Assembly (NCBI GenBank): GCA_947628695.1
Contig: CANRAV010000002.1
Coordinates: forward strand, 1-64,000
Source of the DNA: an uncultured Clostridia bacterium
GTDB taxonomy: Bacteria > Bacillota > Clostridia > Oscillospirales > CAG-382
Reading direction: 5' to 3'
Length of the DNA: 64,000 bases
Shown one piece after another: positions 40,329-49,034 of the stretch; the stretch's first letter is position 1, and each line of letters opens with the position of its first letter. The position numbers and the translations under genes were made by a program. Below the pieces are notes generated by a model. That model was not told the DNA's origin. It searched no databases and saw only the letters and a program-made list of their open reading frames with translations.

Positions 40329-41153
40329 TTAAAGCTTTTCAAGCCAATCTGCGCACATGTCCACCCAAAGGGCGACGCTTGGGTTGCTCTCCAGCACCGC
40401 CTTCCAGCGCTCGTCGCGGTAGACAAGCGGGCTTGAAACCGACATGCCGTGCTCGCCGCCCGAATACAGGTGCAGCTCTACAGGTATTTTCAAAGCGCAA
40501 AGCCTTTCGGTTATCATAAGGCAGTTTACAACCGGTGCGTAGGCGTCGTTTTGGTTGTGCCAGACGAACATTGGGCAAACGTGGGGGCCGACGTAATTGA
40601 TCAGGTCAAGCTGCGGGGGGCAGCTCCTCATAAAATCGGCTGCTTCCGGTATGTCGAACTCCGGGTTGTTCCACACGGTGCCGGAGTTGTCCCAAAAGCC
40701 GTAGGCTATAACTGCCGAATCCGGCCGGATGTATTCCGGCTTTACCCCGAGGGAGGCGGAAATCTGCGGGTCGTTCCACTGCGTAGCAGACATTCCGGCA
40801 AGGCAGGCTCCGGCAGAAAAGCCCATAACCGCAACCCTTTGCGGGTTTACGCCCCACTTCTCCGCGTTGTCGCGTATTGTCTTTATCGCCTTTGAGACCT
40901 CTATGAGTATGTCCGGGTAGCGGCAGTTGTCGCCGACGGTGTACTCCAGCACAAAGCAGTTAAATCCCTTTTGCAGGAAGGTAAGAGCCACAGGCTCGCC
41001 CTCAAAGGGGCATATGCTTGAAAACGCACCGCCGGGAAGCACCAGTATTGCAGGCCTGCCGTCCTCCTCTGCAAGGGCGCCGATTTTGTCCTGCACATAG
41101 GTCGTGAGGAAGACTTCTTTTTCCTCGAAAAGCTTTATTTTTTCGTGTACCAT
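40329..41153 (-). CDS. Alpha/beta hydrolase (acetyl-esterase-like)
   Basis: A 274-residue intracellular hydrolase resembling BD-FAE/acetyl esterases. The oxyanion-hole segment is LVLPGGAFSSI (about 38-48). The nucleophile elbow is GFSAGA (Ser113). The acid is Asp in HNQNDAYAP and the His is in SGGEHGMS. No signal peptide is seen. It may deacetylate carbohydrates or short esters; substrate unknown. It lies downstream of the lipoprotein gene on the same strand, separated by a hairpin. Confidence 0.85.
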   Translation of the reverse strand: MVHEKIKLFEEKEVFLTTYVQDKIGALAEEDGRPAILVLPGGAFSSICPFEGEPVALTFLQKGFNCFVLEYTVGDNCRYPDILIEVSKAIKTIRDNAEKWGVNPQRVAVMGFSAGACLAGMSATQWNDPQISASLGVKPEYIRPDSAVIAYGFWDNSGTVWNNPEFDIPEAADFMRSCPPQLDLINYVGPHVCPMFVWHNQNDAYAPVVNCLMITERLCALKIPVELHLYSGGEHGMSVSSPLVYRDERWKAVLESNPSVALWVDMCADWLEKL

Positions 41154-41185
41154 TTGTACTCCTCCATTTACTTAAAAGAAATAAG

Positions 41186-41220
41186 CGGCTTGCCAATGGC
41201 AGAACCGCTTATTAAAATTA
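41186..41220 (-). terminator. Terminator-like hairpin after the SecD-module lipoprotein gene
   Basis: An imperfect stem formed by ATAAGCGGCTT and GAACCGCTTAT (about 41189-41216) with a short loop lies just after the lipoprotein stop on the - strand, followed by a T-rich TTATTTCTTTT on that strand. Confidence 0.6.
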
Positions 41221-41227
41221 TTTAGCT

Positions 41228-43489
41228 TTATGCAGCCACACCAGGGTTCCCGATGACGGGAGCGGACGAACCGAACATCTCGGCAAGCGAGGGATTGATA
41301 ATGTCGGCAAGACCTTCCGCGTCCTCTTCGTTCTCTATGATGTAGGCGCCGTCCTTAGAGGGAGCTGCAGGCTTCTTGTCGGTGCTTTCGTCGGACATAA
41401 GCTTTAAGCTTGCCTCAAATTCCAAAAGGTCCTCGGAGGTAATCTCAAGCTTCACGTCCTGCTCCACCTTGCCGTCGTTCTTGGCAACGGAATGCTCTAT
41501 ATTTATGTTCACATTCCCTGCAGGCTGTCCGTCAACCTTTACGGACATGTCGGCGTTTAAGCTGTACTTGCCGTCTTCTCTCTTGGTCTGCGCCTTTATT
41601 TCACAGCCGTTATCGCCGTTTGCCTCCGCAAAAGTTAAATTAAGGTCGCCGCTTCCGGCGTTGCCGGCATAGTCCGCCGAAATCTTAAAGTCCGTGAAGT
41701 CCGCATCCGCCTTTGCGGTGACGTTACCGTCCTTTTCGGTCATATTAAAAGTCGCATTCAAGCCTGCATCGGAAACTTTTGCGCTGCCGTTTGCGCTGAA
41801 GCCGTTTTCGTCCCTGCGCGCAGTAAGGTTAAACAGACACGCTTCCTTGGGGATCGCCACCGCGCTGTCCTGAGTGACAGAAACCGACGTTTCCGTAAGC
41901 TTAAGTGTCACATCCATGTCGGCAGTCTTTTCATTTGCACCGCCGCGAACGCTTAAAAGTTCATCACCTTCAAGAGAAAGCTTTGCGCCGTATTCCCTTG
42001 CGTTGGCGTCGGAATAAACATCCCAGTAAGTGAGGCTCAACACATCGCTGTCGTCCTTGACTACCACGTCAAGCTTTGCGGGCATGCCGGAAACGAAGTA
42101 GCGGTTTATAACGACCTGGCCGGAATTATTGTTGTTATAGAAAGCGCTTACATCGCTTTTTGAAACACCCTTGTTAATATGTTCTGCCAGCTTTGCTGCT
42201 TCTTCGGGGTTTTCGGTAAAGTCGGGATTTTCTATGAAGGCACCGTTGCTGCCGTCTATCGCTTGGTTCACCGTTGGAGAGGCTAAAAGTTTGTCGCCGA
42301 CGTAGATGCTTAAGGTCTTATCGGAAGAAGCTGCAACGTCCTTTGTAACATCGTAGAAAATCTTCTTGCCGTAGTCGGTAAACACGAGGGAAACAACGAC
42401 ATTGTTATTCATCGCGTTTATGGACACATACGCTTGTTCGATAGCGGAGGAGGTAATTCTAATGTTGCCCTGAGAATCCCTGAATGTAAGCTCGCCGCTA
42501 TAACCGGTATCGTCATCAACCGATGACTCGGGAAGCTCCTCTTTAAGCTCTTCTGCAAATTCATTGTATATCTCTTCCGCAGTCATCCCGAAGGCGGAAG
42601 AAAGAAGCTCGTCACCGAAGCAGTTGAGGAAGGAAACGACAACGTCCTTAAATACCTCGTCCGTAACGACGTTTGTATTTATGCCCTGGGTCATCTTTTC
42701 GTAAACCGCCTTGTCAACGGTAAGCGTCACGCACTCCGCAGCAATGTCGGAGGTTATGTAATTGCCCTTGAATTCCGCAGCCTTAACCTCGGAAACGGTT
42801 ACGGCATCCTCCGGTATTACACCCTTAAAGAGGTCTTCAAGGTGCTTGATGTTTGCGTCCGTAAGCTTCTCGCTTTCCCAGCTTTCAAGTGCGGAGACGA
42901 TGCCCTCCAAATCAACAGAGGGGACAGAGGAAACGGCAGACTCTATGCCCGCACCGTTAAGAGCCTCTTCAACAATGCTGCCGGACAGATAAACGGGCTG
43001 ACTGAACAGGAAGGGAGCGGTAAGCAAAGCGCCTTCCTTGTCGGCAGCGAGGTCAATATCGATATTGGAACCGTTTACAGCCGCCGCTAAGTCAAAGTTC
43101 ACGCCGCTGTCGGAAGCAAGCACAGAGCCGTTTACATTAAGCGCACCGCCGAGAGACTGCAGCAAATCCTCGCCGCTTGCAGTGAACTTGTCAACGGTGA
43201 TCTCCGCAGCAGCTTCAAAAGCGTCAAGCTTAATATCGGGCTTCTTTATCTCTTCCTTGTCAACTATGGAAACGACCTTGTCGGCAGCCGGAGAGCTTGC
43301 CGCGGGAATGTAGAACAGCTTTGCCGTTTTGTCAAGCTGCTCGTATTCCGACTTGGCCTCTTCGGGGGTCATTTCGGACTTTTCGCCGGAGCTGTCCTTA
43401 CTTTCGCCCTTGTCTCCGCACGCCGCAAAGCAGCCGACTGCCATCAAAAGCGAAAGAAGAAGGCAGATAAGCTTTGAATATTTCTTCAC
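41228..43489 (-). CDS. Large lipoprotein with an embedded SecD periplasmic module
   Basis: A 753-residue secreted lipoprotein. The N-terminus KKYSKLICLLLSLLMAVGCFAACG carries a lipobox (AVGC, or FAAC). Residues about 331-441 (nt 42167-42499) match SecD residues 127-237 of the secD gene at 49035: 90 of 111 residues identical with no gap, including FRDSxGNIRITSSAIE and SPTVNQAIDGSNGA. The flanks are repetitive beta-rich, Asn/Ala/Asp-rich sequence, with a C-terminal beta region (KVSDAGLNATFNMTEKDGNV). The GTG at 43489 is chosen because AAGGAG is 10 bp upstream; the GTG at 43498 is too close. Function unknown; perhaps a secretion-linked surface protein. Confidence 0.8.
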   Translation of the reverse strand: MKKYSKLICLLLSLLMAVGCFAACGDKGESKDSSGEKSEMTPEEAKSEYEQLDKTAKLFYIPAASSPAADKVVSIVDKEEIKKPDIKLDAFEAAAEITVDKFTASGEDLLQSLGGALNVNGSVLASDSGVNFDLAAAVNGSNIDIDLAADKEGALLTAPFLFSQPVYLSGSIVEEALNGAGIESAVSSVPSVDLEGIVSALESWESEKLTDANIKHLEDLFKGVIPEDAVTVSEVKAAEFKGNYITSDIAAECVTLTVDKAVYEKMTQGINTNVVTDEVFKDVVVSFLNCFGDELLSSAFGMTAEEIYNEFAEELKEELPESSVDDDTGYSGELTFRDSQGNIRITSSAIEQAYVSINAMNNNVVVSLVFTDYGKKIFYDVTKDVAASSDKTLSIYVGDKLLASPTVNQAIDGSNGAFIENPDFTENPEEAAKLAEHINKGVSKSDVSAFYNNNNSGQVVINRYFVSGMPAKLDVVVKDDSDVLSLTYWDVYSDANAREYGAKLSLEGDELLSVRGGANEKTADMDVTLKLTETSVSVTQDSAVAIPKEACLFNLTARRDENGFSANGSAKVSDAGLNATFNMTEKDGNVTAKADADFTDFKISADYAGNAGSGDLNLTFAEANGDNGCEIKAQTKREDGKYSLNADMSVKVDGQPAGNVNINIEHSVAKNDGKVEQDVKLEITSEDLLEFEASLKLMSDESTDKKPAAPSKDGAYIIENEEDAEGLADIINPSLAEMFGSSAPVIGNPGVAA
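42167..42499 (-). repeat. SecD-derived module duplicated in the lipoprotein gene
   Basis: Encodes 111 residues about 81% identical to SecD residues 127-237 (nt 49413-49745). The alignment starts at SGELTFRDS and ends at the INxG before the SecD P1-to-TM transition. The two copies are on opposite strands about 7 kb apart. Confidence 0.85.
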
Positions 43490-43507
43490 AAATACCACGC
43501 TCCTTTT

Positions 43508-44647
43508 TTATTTAACGAGCTCGGCTATCTTCTCGCAAAGTCCGAGCGCGTCATTTTTAAGCTTGCTGTAACCGAAGTAAACGCTGCCTGTGCAGTTTCT
43601 TGTCTTCCTGCAGTATTCGATCTGGTTGGGTATTTCGTCCGGCTGCCAGCCCTCTGCCTCGCACCTGTAAAGGCCGTGGCCTACGTAAAGCTTTGCCTTC
43701 TTGCCGTCCATAAACTTATCGTACCAGTCAAGAATTACGCCGAAGCGCGCAACTGCGGTTTCAAAGGTCCAATAGATCTGCGGGCATATGTAATCGATGT
43801 ACTCGCCCTCAACCCAGGCAACGCAGTCCGCATAAAGGGCGGAATAGCACTCCAGCCCCTTGGTATCCATACCCTCCGGGCAGGAGTCTGACTTGTTCCT
43901 CCATATAGCGAAGGGGGAGATGCCGAACGAGCAGTTGTCCCTGATGGCGTGAATGGCTTCATAGCACTGCTTTACAAGCTTGTTTACGTTTTCCCTTCTC
44001 CAGTCGTCACGGCTGAGTGTTGTGTGGCTTTCGTCATACTCCTTCTTGTCGTCGTACTCTATGACGGTGGAAACGCCGTTTACCTCCGTGCGCTGCGGAT
44101 AGGGGTAGAAATAGTCGTCAAAGTGTATGCCGTCGACAGCGTAATTTTCGACTATTTCCTTTATGCCGTCGGTTATAAGGTTCCTTACCTCTGCAATGGC
44201 AGGGTTGAAGTAAAGCTTGCCGTCCGGATAAGCTACAACCCACTCCGGGTGTACCCTTGCGGGGTGCCCCTCACAAAGGGCGGACAAATCCTGGTTGGGC
44301 TTGTCAGCGCTGCCGAGGGTTATGCGGTAGGGGTTAAGCCAGGCGTGCAGCTCTATCCCCTCCTCATGGCACCTTTTAACCATGTAGTCGAGGGGATCGA
44401 AGCCCTCCGGCAGCTCCCAGCACTGCCTGCCGGTGAGATAAACGGAAACGGGGAAAAGCTTAGACGCGTAAAGCGCATCCGCCGCAGGCCTTACCTGAAA
44501 CAATACCGCATTGATATTTGCCTTTTTGGAAGAGGCGATGATGTCCTCAAGCTCCGCCTTAAGCTTTTCTGCCGAAAGGCCGCGTGCAGACGGGAAATCG
44601 AGGTTGTCAACGCTTGCAACCCAAACGCCGTTGAAGTATTTGTTCAT
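43508..44647 (-). CDS. Glycosyl hydrolase-like family 10 (GHL10) protein
   Basis: A 379-residue (beta/alpha)8-type protein of the DUF187/GHL10 family. Visible features: FNGVWVASVDNLDFPSARGLS at the start, LFQVRPAADALY, LHAWLNPYRI, YAVDGIHFDDYFYPYP (catalytic-type Asp residues) and QIYWTFE. No signal peptide was recognised with this start, so it may act inside the cell or in a complex. The ATG at 44647 has AGAAAGGA 9 bp upstream. It precedes the SecD-module lipoprotein and is probably co-transcribed with it. Confidence 0.85.
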   Translation of the reverse strand: MNKYFNGVWVASVDNLDFPSARGLSAEKLKAELEDIIASSKKANINAVLFQVRPAADALYASKLFPVSVYLTGRQCWELPEGFDPLDYMVKRCHEEGIELHAWLNPYRITLGSADKPNQDLSALCEGHPARVHPEWVVAYPDGKLYFNPAIAEVRNLITDGIKEIVENYAVDGIHFDDYFYPYPQRTEVNGVSTVIEYDDKKEYDESHTTLSRDDWRRENVNKLVKQCYEAIHAIRDNCSFGISPFAIWRNKSDSCPEGMDTKGLECYSALYADCVAWVEGEYIDYICPQIYWTFETAVARFGVILDWYDKFMDGKKAKLYVGHGLYRCEAEGWQPDEIPNQIEYCRKTRNCTGSVYFGYSKLKNDALGLCEKIAELVK

Positions 44648-44702
44648 ATCAAAAAATCCTTTCTGTGTGCCGGCAGCTGCAGCCACCGCCCTTTTTTTCT
44701 GT

Positions 44703-44731
44703 ATTTTATCACATATATTTATCCTTTTCAA
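44703..44731 (-). promoter_or_regulatory. Sigma-A promoter of the GHL10-lipoprotein unit
   Basis: On the - strand: TTGAAA (44731-44726), 17-bp spacer, TAAAAT (44708-44703). Its -35 box lies 3 bp from the -35 box of the divergent mtaD promoter. Confidence 0.78.
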
Positions 44732-44734
44732 GTA

Positions 44735-44763
44735 TTGAATAAGTTTTTTTTATGTGTTATAAT
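44735..44763 (+). promoter_or_regulatory. Sigma-A promoter of the mtaD operon
   Basis: TTGAAT (44735-44740), 17-bp spacer, TATAAT (44758-44763). The -35 boxes of the two divergent promoters nearly abut, so one bound polymerase should exclude the other. Confidence 0.82.
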
Positions 44764-44793
44764 ACAGAAAATTCCGAATTTCGGAGGGTTAAT

Positions 44794-46101
44794 ATGGGCA
44801 AAGACATTTTAATAAAGGATGTAGACCTTATCGACGAAGGCTTTGGCGTAAAACGCGGAATGTATCTCGGTATTGGCGGCGGGAAAATCGACTACATAGG
44901 CAAGGAAATGCCTGCCGGCGAGTATGCGGCAACCGTGGACGGCAGAAGGAAGCTTGCCTGCCCCGCTTTTTACAATACTCACACGCACCTTCCCATGGTG
45001 CTTCTTCGCGGATATGCGGAGAATCTGGCGCTGTCGGACTGGCTTAACAAGCGCGTCTTTCCGTTTGAAGCGCAGCTTACGGGTGAGGATATTTACAACG
45101 CTGCGCTGCTTGCGGCTGCGGAGATGCTTCGCTTCGGCTGCGTTTCGGCAACGGAGATGTATTTTTCGCTTCCGCATCTCTTTAAAGCCGCAAGGGAAAG
45201 CGGCGTTAAAATGAACGCCTCCAACGCGATAATTTGCTTTGACAACGAAAACTTTGAAGGTCTCAAGGAATATGCCGAGTACAAAGAATGCCTTTCCGAC
45301 ACAGAGCTTATGTCGGACAAGCGTTTTAAGCTTGACATGGCCATTCACGCGGAATACACAAGCAACCCGGTTGTTGTGAAAAAGGCCTCCGACATGGCGC
45401 GTGAATATGGGCTTAACATGCAGCTTCACCTTTCGGAAACAAAGGCAGAGCACGAGGAATGCAAGGCGAGGCACGGTGGGCTGACTCCCGCGGCATATTT
45501 TGAAAAGCACGGCGCCTTCGACGTGCCCTGCACTGCGGCGCACTGCGTGCACCTTGAGGGTGAGGACTTTGAGATACTTGCGCGCAAGGGCGTTACAGCC
45601 GCAAACAACCCGATAAGCAACCTTAAGCTTGCAAGCGGCTTTGCAGACGTCAAAAGGATGCTTGCAGCGGGGATAAACGTAGCCCTCGGCACGGACGGCG
45701 CGGCAAGCAACAACAACTTGAATTTGTTTGAGGAGCTTAAGCTTTTCGCGACTCTTAACAAGGCCTTAAGCGGCGATCCTACGCTTATAACGCCGGCGCA
45801 GGCGCTTTACGCCGCAACGCGTGCAGGCGCCCTCTCCCAGGGGAGGAAGGACTGCGGCCTGATAAAGGAGGGATTCTCCGCGGATTTGTTCCTTCTCGAC
45901 ACGGACAAGCCCTATATGTGTCCGGAGCACGACCTGCTTTCGAACCTCGTTTACTCTGCCCAGGGGAGTGATGTGGTTATGACGGTGTGTGACGGGCAGA
46001 TACTTTACAGGGACGGCGAGTTTACGACCATAGACATAGAAAAAGCACGCTATGAAACGCAGACGCGCGCTTTTATGATTGCAGAAAAAATCGGAGGTTG
46101 A
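44794..46101 (+). CDS. mtaD: 5-methylthioadenosine/S-adenosylhomocysteine deaminase-type amidohydrolase
   Basis: A 435-residue amidohydrolase. The metal ligands are NTHTHLPM (HxH, about 61-63), His in MQLHLSETK, His in AAHCVHL and Asp in GTDGAASNNNL. The LHLSETKAEHE and GTDGAASNNNLNL motifs match MtaD/SsnA-type deaminases. It would convert methylthioadenosine to methylthioinosine. The ATG at 44794 has CGGAGGG upstream. It is first in an operon with a purine nucleoside phosphorylase and mtnA, which fits the MTA-to-methylthioribose-1-phosphate route. Confidence 0.85.
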   Translation: MGKDILIKDVDLIDEGFGVKRGMYLGIGGGKIDYIGKEMPAGEYAATVDGRRKLACPAFYNTHTHLPMVLLRGYAENLALSDWLNKRVFPFEAQLTGEDIYNAALLAAAEMLRFGCVSATEMYFSLPHLFKAARESGVKMNASNAIICFDNENFEGLKEYAEYKECLSDTELMSDKRFKLDMAIHAEYTSNPVVVKKASDMAREYGLNMQLHLSETKAEHEECKARHGGLTPAAYFEKHGAFDVPCTAAHCVHLEGEDFEILARKGVTAANNPISNLKLASGFADVKRMLAAGINVALGTDGAASNNNLNLFEELKLFATLNKALSGDPTLITPAQALYAATRAGALSQGRKDCGLIKEGFSADLFLLDTDKPYMCPEHDLLSNLVYSAQGSDVVMTVCDGQILYRDGEFTTIDIEKARYETQTRAFMIAEKIGG

Positions 46102-46105
46102 CATA

Positions 46106-46915
46106 ATGGACTACAATGCGGCTTGCGAAGCAATACGCGCAGTGATAAATGACTTTGTGCCGGAGGCAGTTGTCGTCCTCGGCAGCGGGCTTGCGGGCTT
46201 TGCGGAAAAGGTAGACGCGGTGGCGGTAATACCCTACGGCGAGATACCGGGCTTTGCCGTTTCCACTGCCCCTTACCACGCGGGTAGGCTTATATTCGGC
46301 ATCGTGGAGGGCAAGCGCATCGCCTGTATGGACGGCAGGCTTCATTTCTATGAAGGCTACGGAATGAACGAGATAGTCTTCCCCCTGCGCGTACTTAGGA
46401 AGCTCGGAGCGGAGAATATTATATTCACCAACGCCTCCGGCGGGATAAACACAAGCTTTTCCGTAGGTGACATAATGCTTGTGGAGGATCACATCAACTT
46501 CCAGGGCAGAAACGTGCTTATCGGTAAGAACGACGAGGAAACGGGCCCTCGCTTCCCCGACATGACCTATGCCTACGACAAGGGACTTAGAGAGACTGCG
46601 GCGGAGTGCGCAAAGCGGCTTGGTATAAACCTGAAGCGCGGCGTATATATCGCCTGCACCGGGCCTTCCTATGAGACGCCGGCGGAGATACGCGCCTTCC
46701 GCATTTTGGGCGCCGACGCTGTTGGTATGTCCACCGTGCCGGAGGTCATTGCAGCCGTGCACTGCGGCTACAGGGTTCTTGCATTTTCGCTTATAACAAA
46801 CATGGCTGCCGGCATAACTGGCAACAAGCTTACCATGGAAGAGGTTGCAGAGACCGGTAAAAGGCAAAGCGCCGTCCTCGGCACGCTTGTAAGCGAAGTA
46901 ATAAAGAGCTGTTAG
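46106..46915 (+). CDS. Purine nucleoside phosphorylase (trimeric, PunA-type)
   Basis: A 269-residue phosphorylase. Visible blocks: VVLGSGLAGFAEKV (phosphate site), STAPYHAGRLI, GRLHFYEGY, NASGGINTSF, GPSYETPAEIRAFRILGADAVGMSTVPE and ITNMAAGI with Asn/Thr near the base site. It splits (deoxy)inosine and guanosine; beside mtaD and mtnA it may accept methylthioinosine to yield methylthioribose-1-phosphate. The ATG at 46106 has TCGGAGG upstream, 4 bp after the mtaD stop. Confidence 0.9.
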   Translation: MDYNAACEAIRAVINDFVPEAVVVLGSGLAGFAEKVDAVAVIPYGEIPGFAVSTAPYHAGRLIFGIVEGKRIACMDGRLHFYEGYGMNEIVFPLRVLRKLGAENIIFTNASGGINTSFSVGDIMLVEDHINFQGRNVLIGKNDEETGPRFPDMTYAYDKGLRETAAECAKRLGINLKRGVYIACTGPSYETPAEIRAFRILGADAVGMSTVPEVIAAVHCGYRVLAFSLITNMAAGITGNKLTMEEVAETGKRQSAVLGTLVSEVIKSC

Positions 46916-46919
46916 TACT

Positions 46920-47945
46920 ATGAAGCTTCCGCAGACTGTGGCCTTGGACGACAAGGCAAAGACACTTGACATAATAGACCAAACGCGCCTTCCCGGCGAG
47001 CTTGTTATTTTGAAGCTTTCGACGCTTTCCGAAATGTGCGAAGCGATAAAATTGCTGAAAGTGCGCGGTGCGCCGGCAATAGGCGTTGCCGCTGCACTGG
47101 GGCTGTACTGCCTTTCCGAACGGTATGCCGAAAGCGACACAGGCACGTTTTTGACGCGTCTTGCGGCGGACGGCGAGGCGCTTAACGCCACAAGGCCGAC
47201 GGCGAAAAACCTTTCCTGGGCAATAGGCAGAGTGACGGCTGCAGCTGCTGCGGCAGCATCGGGCGGCGTCGGTGCCGTGAAGGATGCCGTGCGGTGCGAA
47301 GCGCTTAAAATCCGTGACGAAGACATTGCGGTGTGCAAGGCCATCGGCGTAAACGGAGAAGGGCTTATAAGGAGCGGCGACGCGGTTATGACCGTCTGCA
47401 ACGCCGGCTCGCTTGCGGCCGTGGAGCGCGGAACGGCGCTTGCGCCGATTTATGAAGCAGCTGAGAGAGGAAAGGCTGTTTCGGTATTCGCGCTTGAAAC
47501 AAGGCCGCTTCTACAGGGAGCGAGGCTTACGGCCTTTGAGCTTACCGAAGCCGGCATAGACACAACGGTTATATGCGACAATACGGCTGCGTCGGTTATG
47601 GCCTCCGGCAGGGTAAGCGCGGTCTTTACAGGCTGTGACCGGGTTGCCGCAAACGGTGACGCCGCAAACAAGGTGGGAACTCTTATGCTTGCAGTGCTGG
47701 CAAAGCATTTCCGCATACCTTTTTATATATGCGCGCCGTATTCCACAATAGATTTTGATACAAAAAGCGGGAAAGATATAGTTATTGAAGAGAGAGACGG
47801 TGAGGAGGTACGCTCTGCCATGTACAAAAGCCCCGCCGCCGCGCCGAAGGCAAAGATTTACAACCCGGCCTTTGACGTCACTCCGGCAGAGCTTATCACG
47901 GCATTCGTTACCGAAAAGGGCGTAAAAAGCCCGAAAAATCTTTAA
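46920..47945 (+). CDS. mtnA: Methylthioribose-1-phosphate isomerase
   Basis: A 341-residue enzyme of the eIF2B-like family. It has VRGAPAIGVAAA, TVCNAGSLAAV, FALETRPLLQGARLTAFEL, DNTAASVM with the catalytic Asp, and GCDRVAANGDAANKVGT, all characteristic of MtnA. It converts 5-methylthioribose-1-phosphate to methylthioribulose-1-phosphate. It follows the phosphorylase by 4 bp. No further methionine salvage genes are in the window. Confidence 0.92.
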   Translation: MKLPQTVALDDKAKTLDIIDQTRLPGELVILKLSTLSEMCEAIKLLKVRGAPAIGVAAALGLYCLSERYAESDTGTFLTRLAADGEALNATRPTAKNLSWAIGRVTAAAAAAASGGVGAVKDAVRCEALKIRDEDIAVCKAIGVNGEGLIRSGDAVMTVCNAGSLAAVERGTALAPIYEAAERGKAVSVFALETRPLLQGARLTAFELTEAGIDTTVICDNTAASVMASGRVSAVFTGCDRVAANGDAANKVGTLMLAVLAKHFRIPFYICAPYSTIDFDTKSGKDIVIEERDGEEVRSAMYKSPAAAPKAKIYNPAFDVTPAELITAFVTEKGVKSPKNL

Positions 47946-47962
47946 AAAAGCAGGTGAAAAGC

Positions 47963-48910
47963 GTGAGCAATACAGTAAAGGCGGCAAGGCCGCTTCTGTT
48001 AGTGGTAAACCCGCACTCCGGGACGGAGACGGCAAAGCTTAAGCTTTGCGACGTCATTTCCCTTCTCTCCTACAAGGGGTTCTGCGTCGCCGTATACCCG
48101 ACAAGGAAGACGGGAACGGCGCAGTACATTGCGGAAAACATAGAAAAATACGACCGCGTTGTGGTCTGCGGCGGCGACGGCACATTAAGCGACGTGCTTG
48201 CAGGTGCGGCGTTCAGGGGTTCAAAGGTGCCCGTTGCGCTTATACCAATGGGCAGCACGAACGACTTTGCAAGGAATTTGCGGATACCGAAAAATTCCGT
48301 GCTGGCGACGCTTATTGCGGCCGGAAACAGTTTTTCGGACTACGACATCGGCTCGCTTAACGGAAAGCCCTTTTCGTATATCGCCGCAGTCGGAGCATTT
48401 ACGGAGGTTTCGTACTCTGCACCGCAGACGCTTAAAAACACCCTCGGCCACTTTGCCTATGTTTTAGAGGGCGCAAAGTCCATAGCAAACATCAAGCCCA
48501 TAAGGATGGACGTAAAATGCGACGGCAGGCACATATGCGGCGATTTTTTGTATGCGTCGGTAAGCAACACCTATTCCGTCGGCGGCATAGTTATGCTTGA
48601 CAAAAAATCCGTCAAGCTTGACGACGGCGTTTTCGAGCTGCTTCTTGTAAAGCAGCCGAAGAACAACGTGGAGGCTGCCGAGCTTGTCGTGGACATAGCC
48701 TCCAACCGCATGAAAAGCGAAAATATTTTTATAACCGGCGCAAAAAAAGTCGACATAAGCTTTGCTGCTCCCGCTGTTTTCTCGCTTGACGGCGAAAAAA
48801 GCAAGGAATACACGGATGTTTCGATAAGAAACTGCCGGCGCAAGGTAAGGCTTGCGGTGCCCAATCGGTTTTACGAGCTTACAAACTATGGCACAAAATT
48901 TCAAACTTAA
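47963..48910 (+). CDS. YegS/DgkB-type lipid kinase
   Basis: A 315-residue kinase of the diacylglycerol/sphingosine kinase fold. VVNPHSGTETAK, VVCGGDGTLSDVLAG and IPMGSTNDFARNL are the nucleotide-binding signatures (GGDGT), and FELLLVKQP is a later conserved block. It probably phosphorylates diacylglycerol at the membrane. The GTG at 47963 is preferred because AGGTG is well spaced; a GTG at 47954 lies within it. It starts 17 bp after mtnA. Confidence 0.88.
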   Translation: MSNTVKAARPLLLVVNPHSGTETAKLKLCDVISLLSYKGFCVAVYPTRKTGTAQYIAENIEKYDRVVVCGGDGTLSDVLAGAAFRGSKVPVALIPMGSTNDFARNLRIPKNSVLATLIAAGNSFSDYDIGSLNGKPFSYIAAVGAFTEVSYSAPQTLKNTLGHFAYVLEGAKSIANIKPIRMDVKCDGRHICGDFLYASVSNTYSVGGIVMLDKKSVKLDDGVFELLLVKQPKNNVEAAELVVDIASNRMKSENIFITGAKKVDISFAAPAVFSLDGEKSKEYTDVSIRNCRRKVRLAVPNRFYELTNYGTKFQT

Positions 48911-48912
48911 GC

Positions 48913-48941
48913 TTGACTTTTAACCTTTATGCGGTTATAAT
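48913..48941 (+). promoter_or_regulatory. Sigma-A promoter of secDF
   Basis: TTGACT (48913-48918), 17-bp spacer, TATAAT (48936-48941), leading to a 5' leader of about 85 bp before secD. Confidence 0.88.
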
Positions 48942-49034
48942 AGGCAATGTTGGAATTTTGACGGTATACGAGGCGGTATACACAGAAGAAGAAAACATTT
49001 TGTTATCACAATTTACTCATTTCGGAGGTACGTT

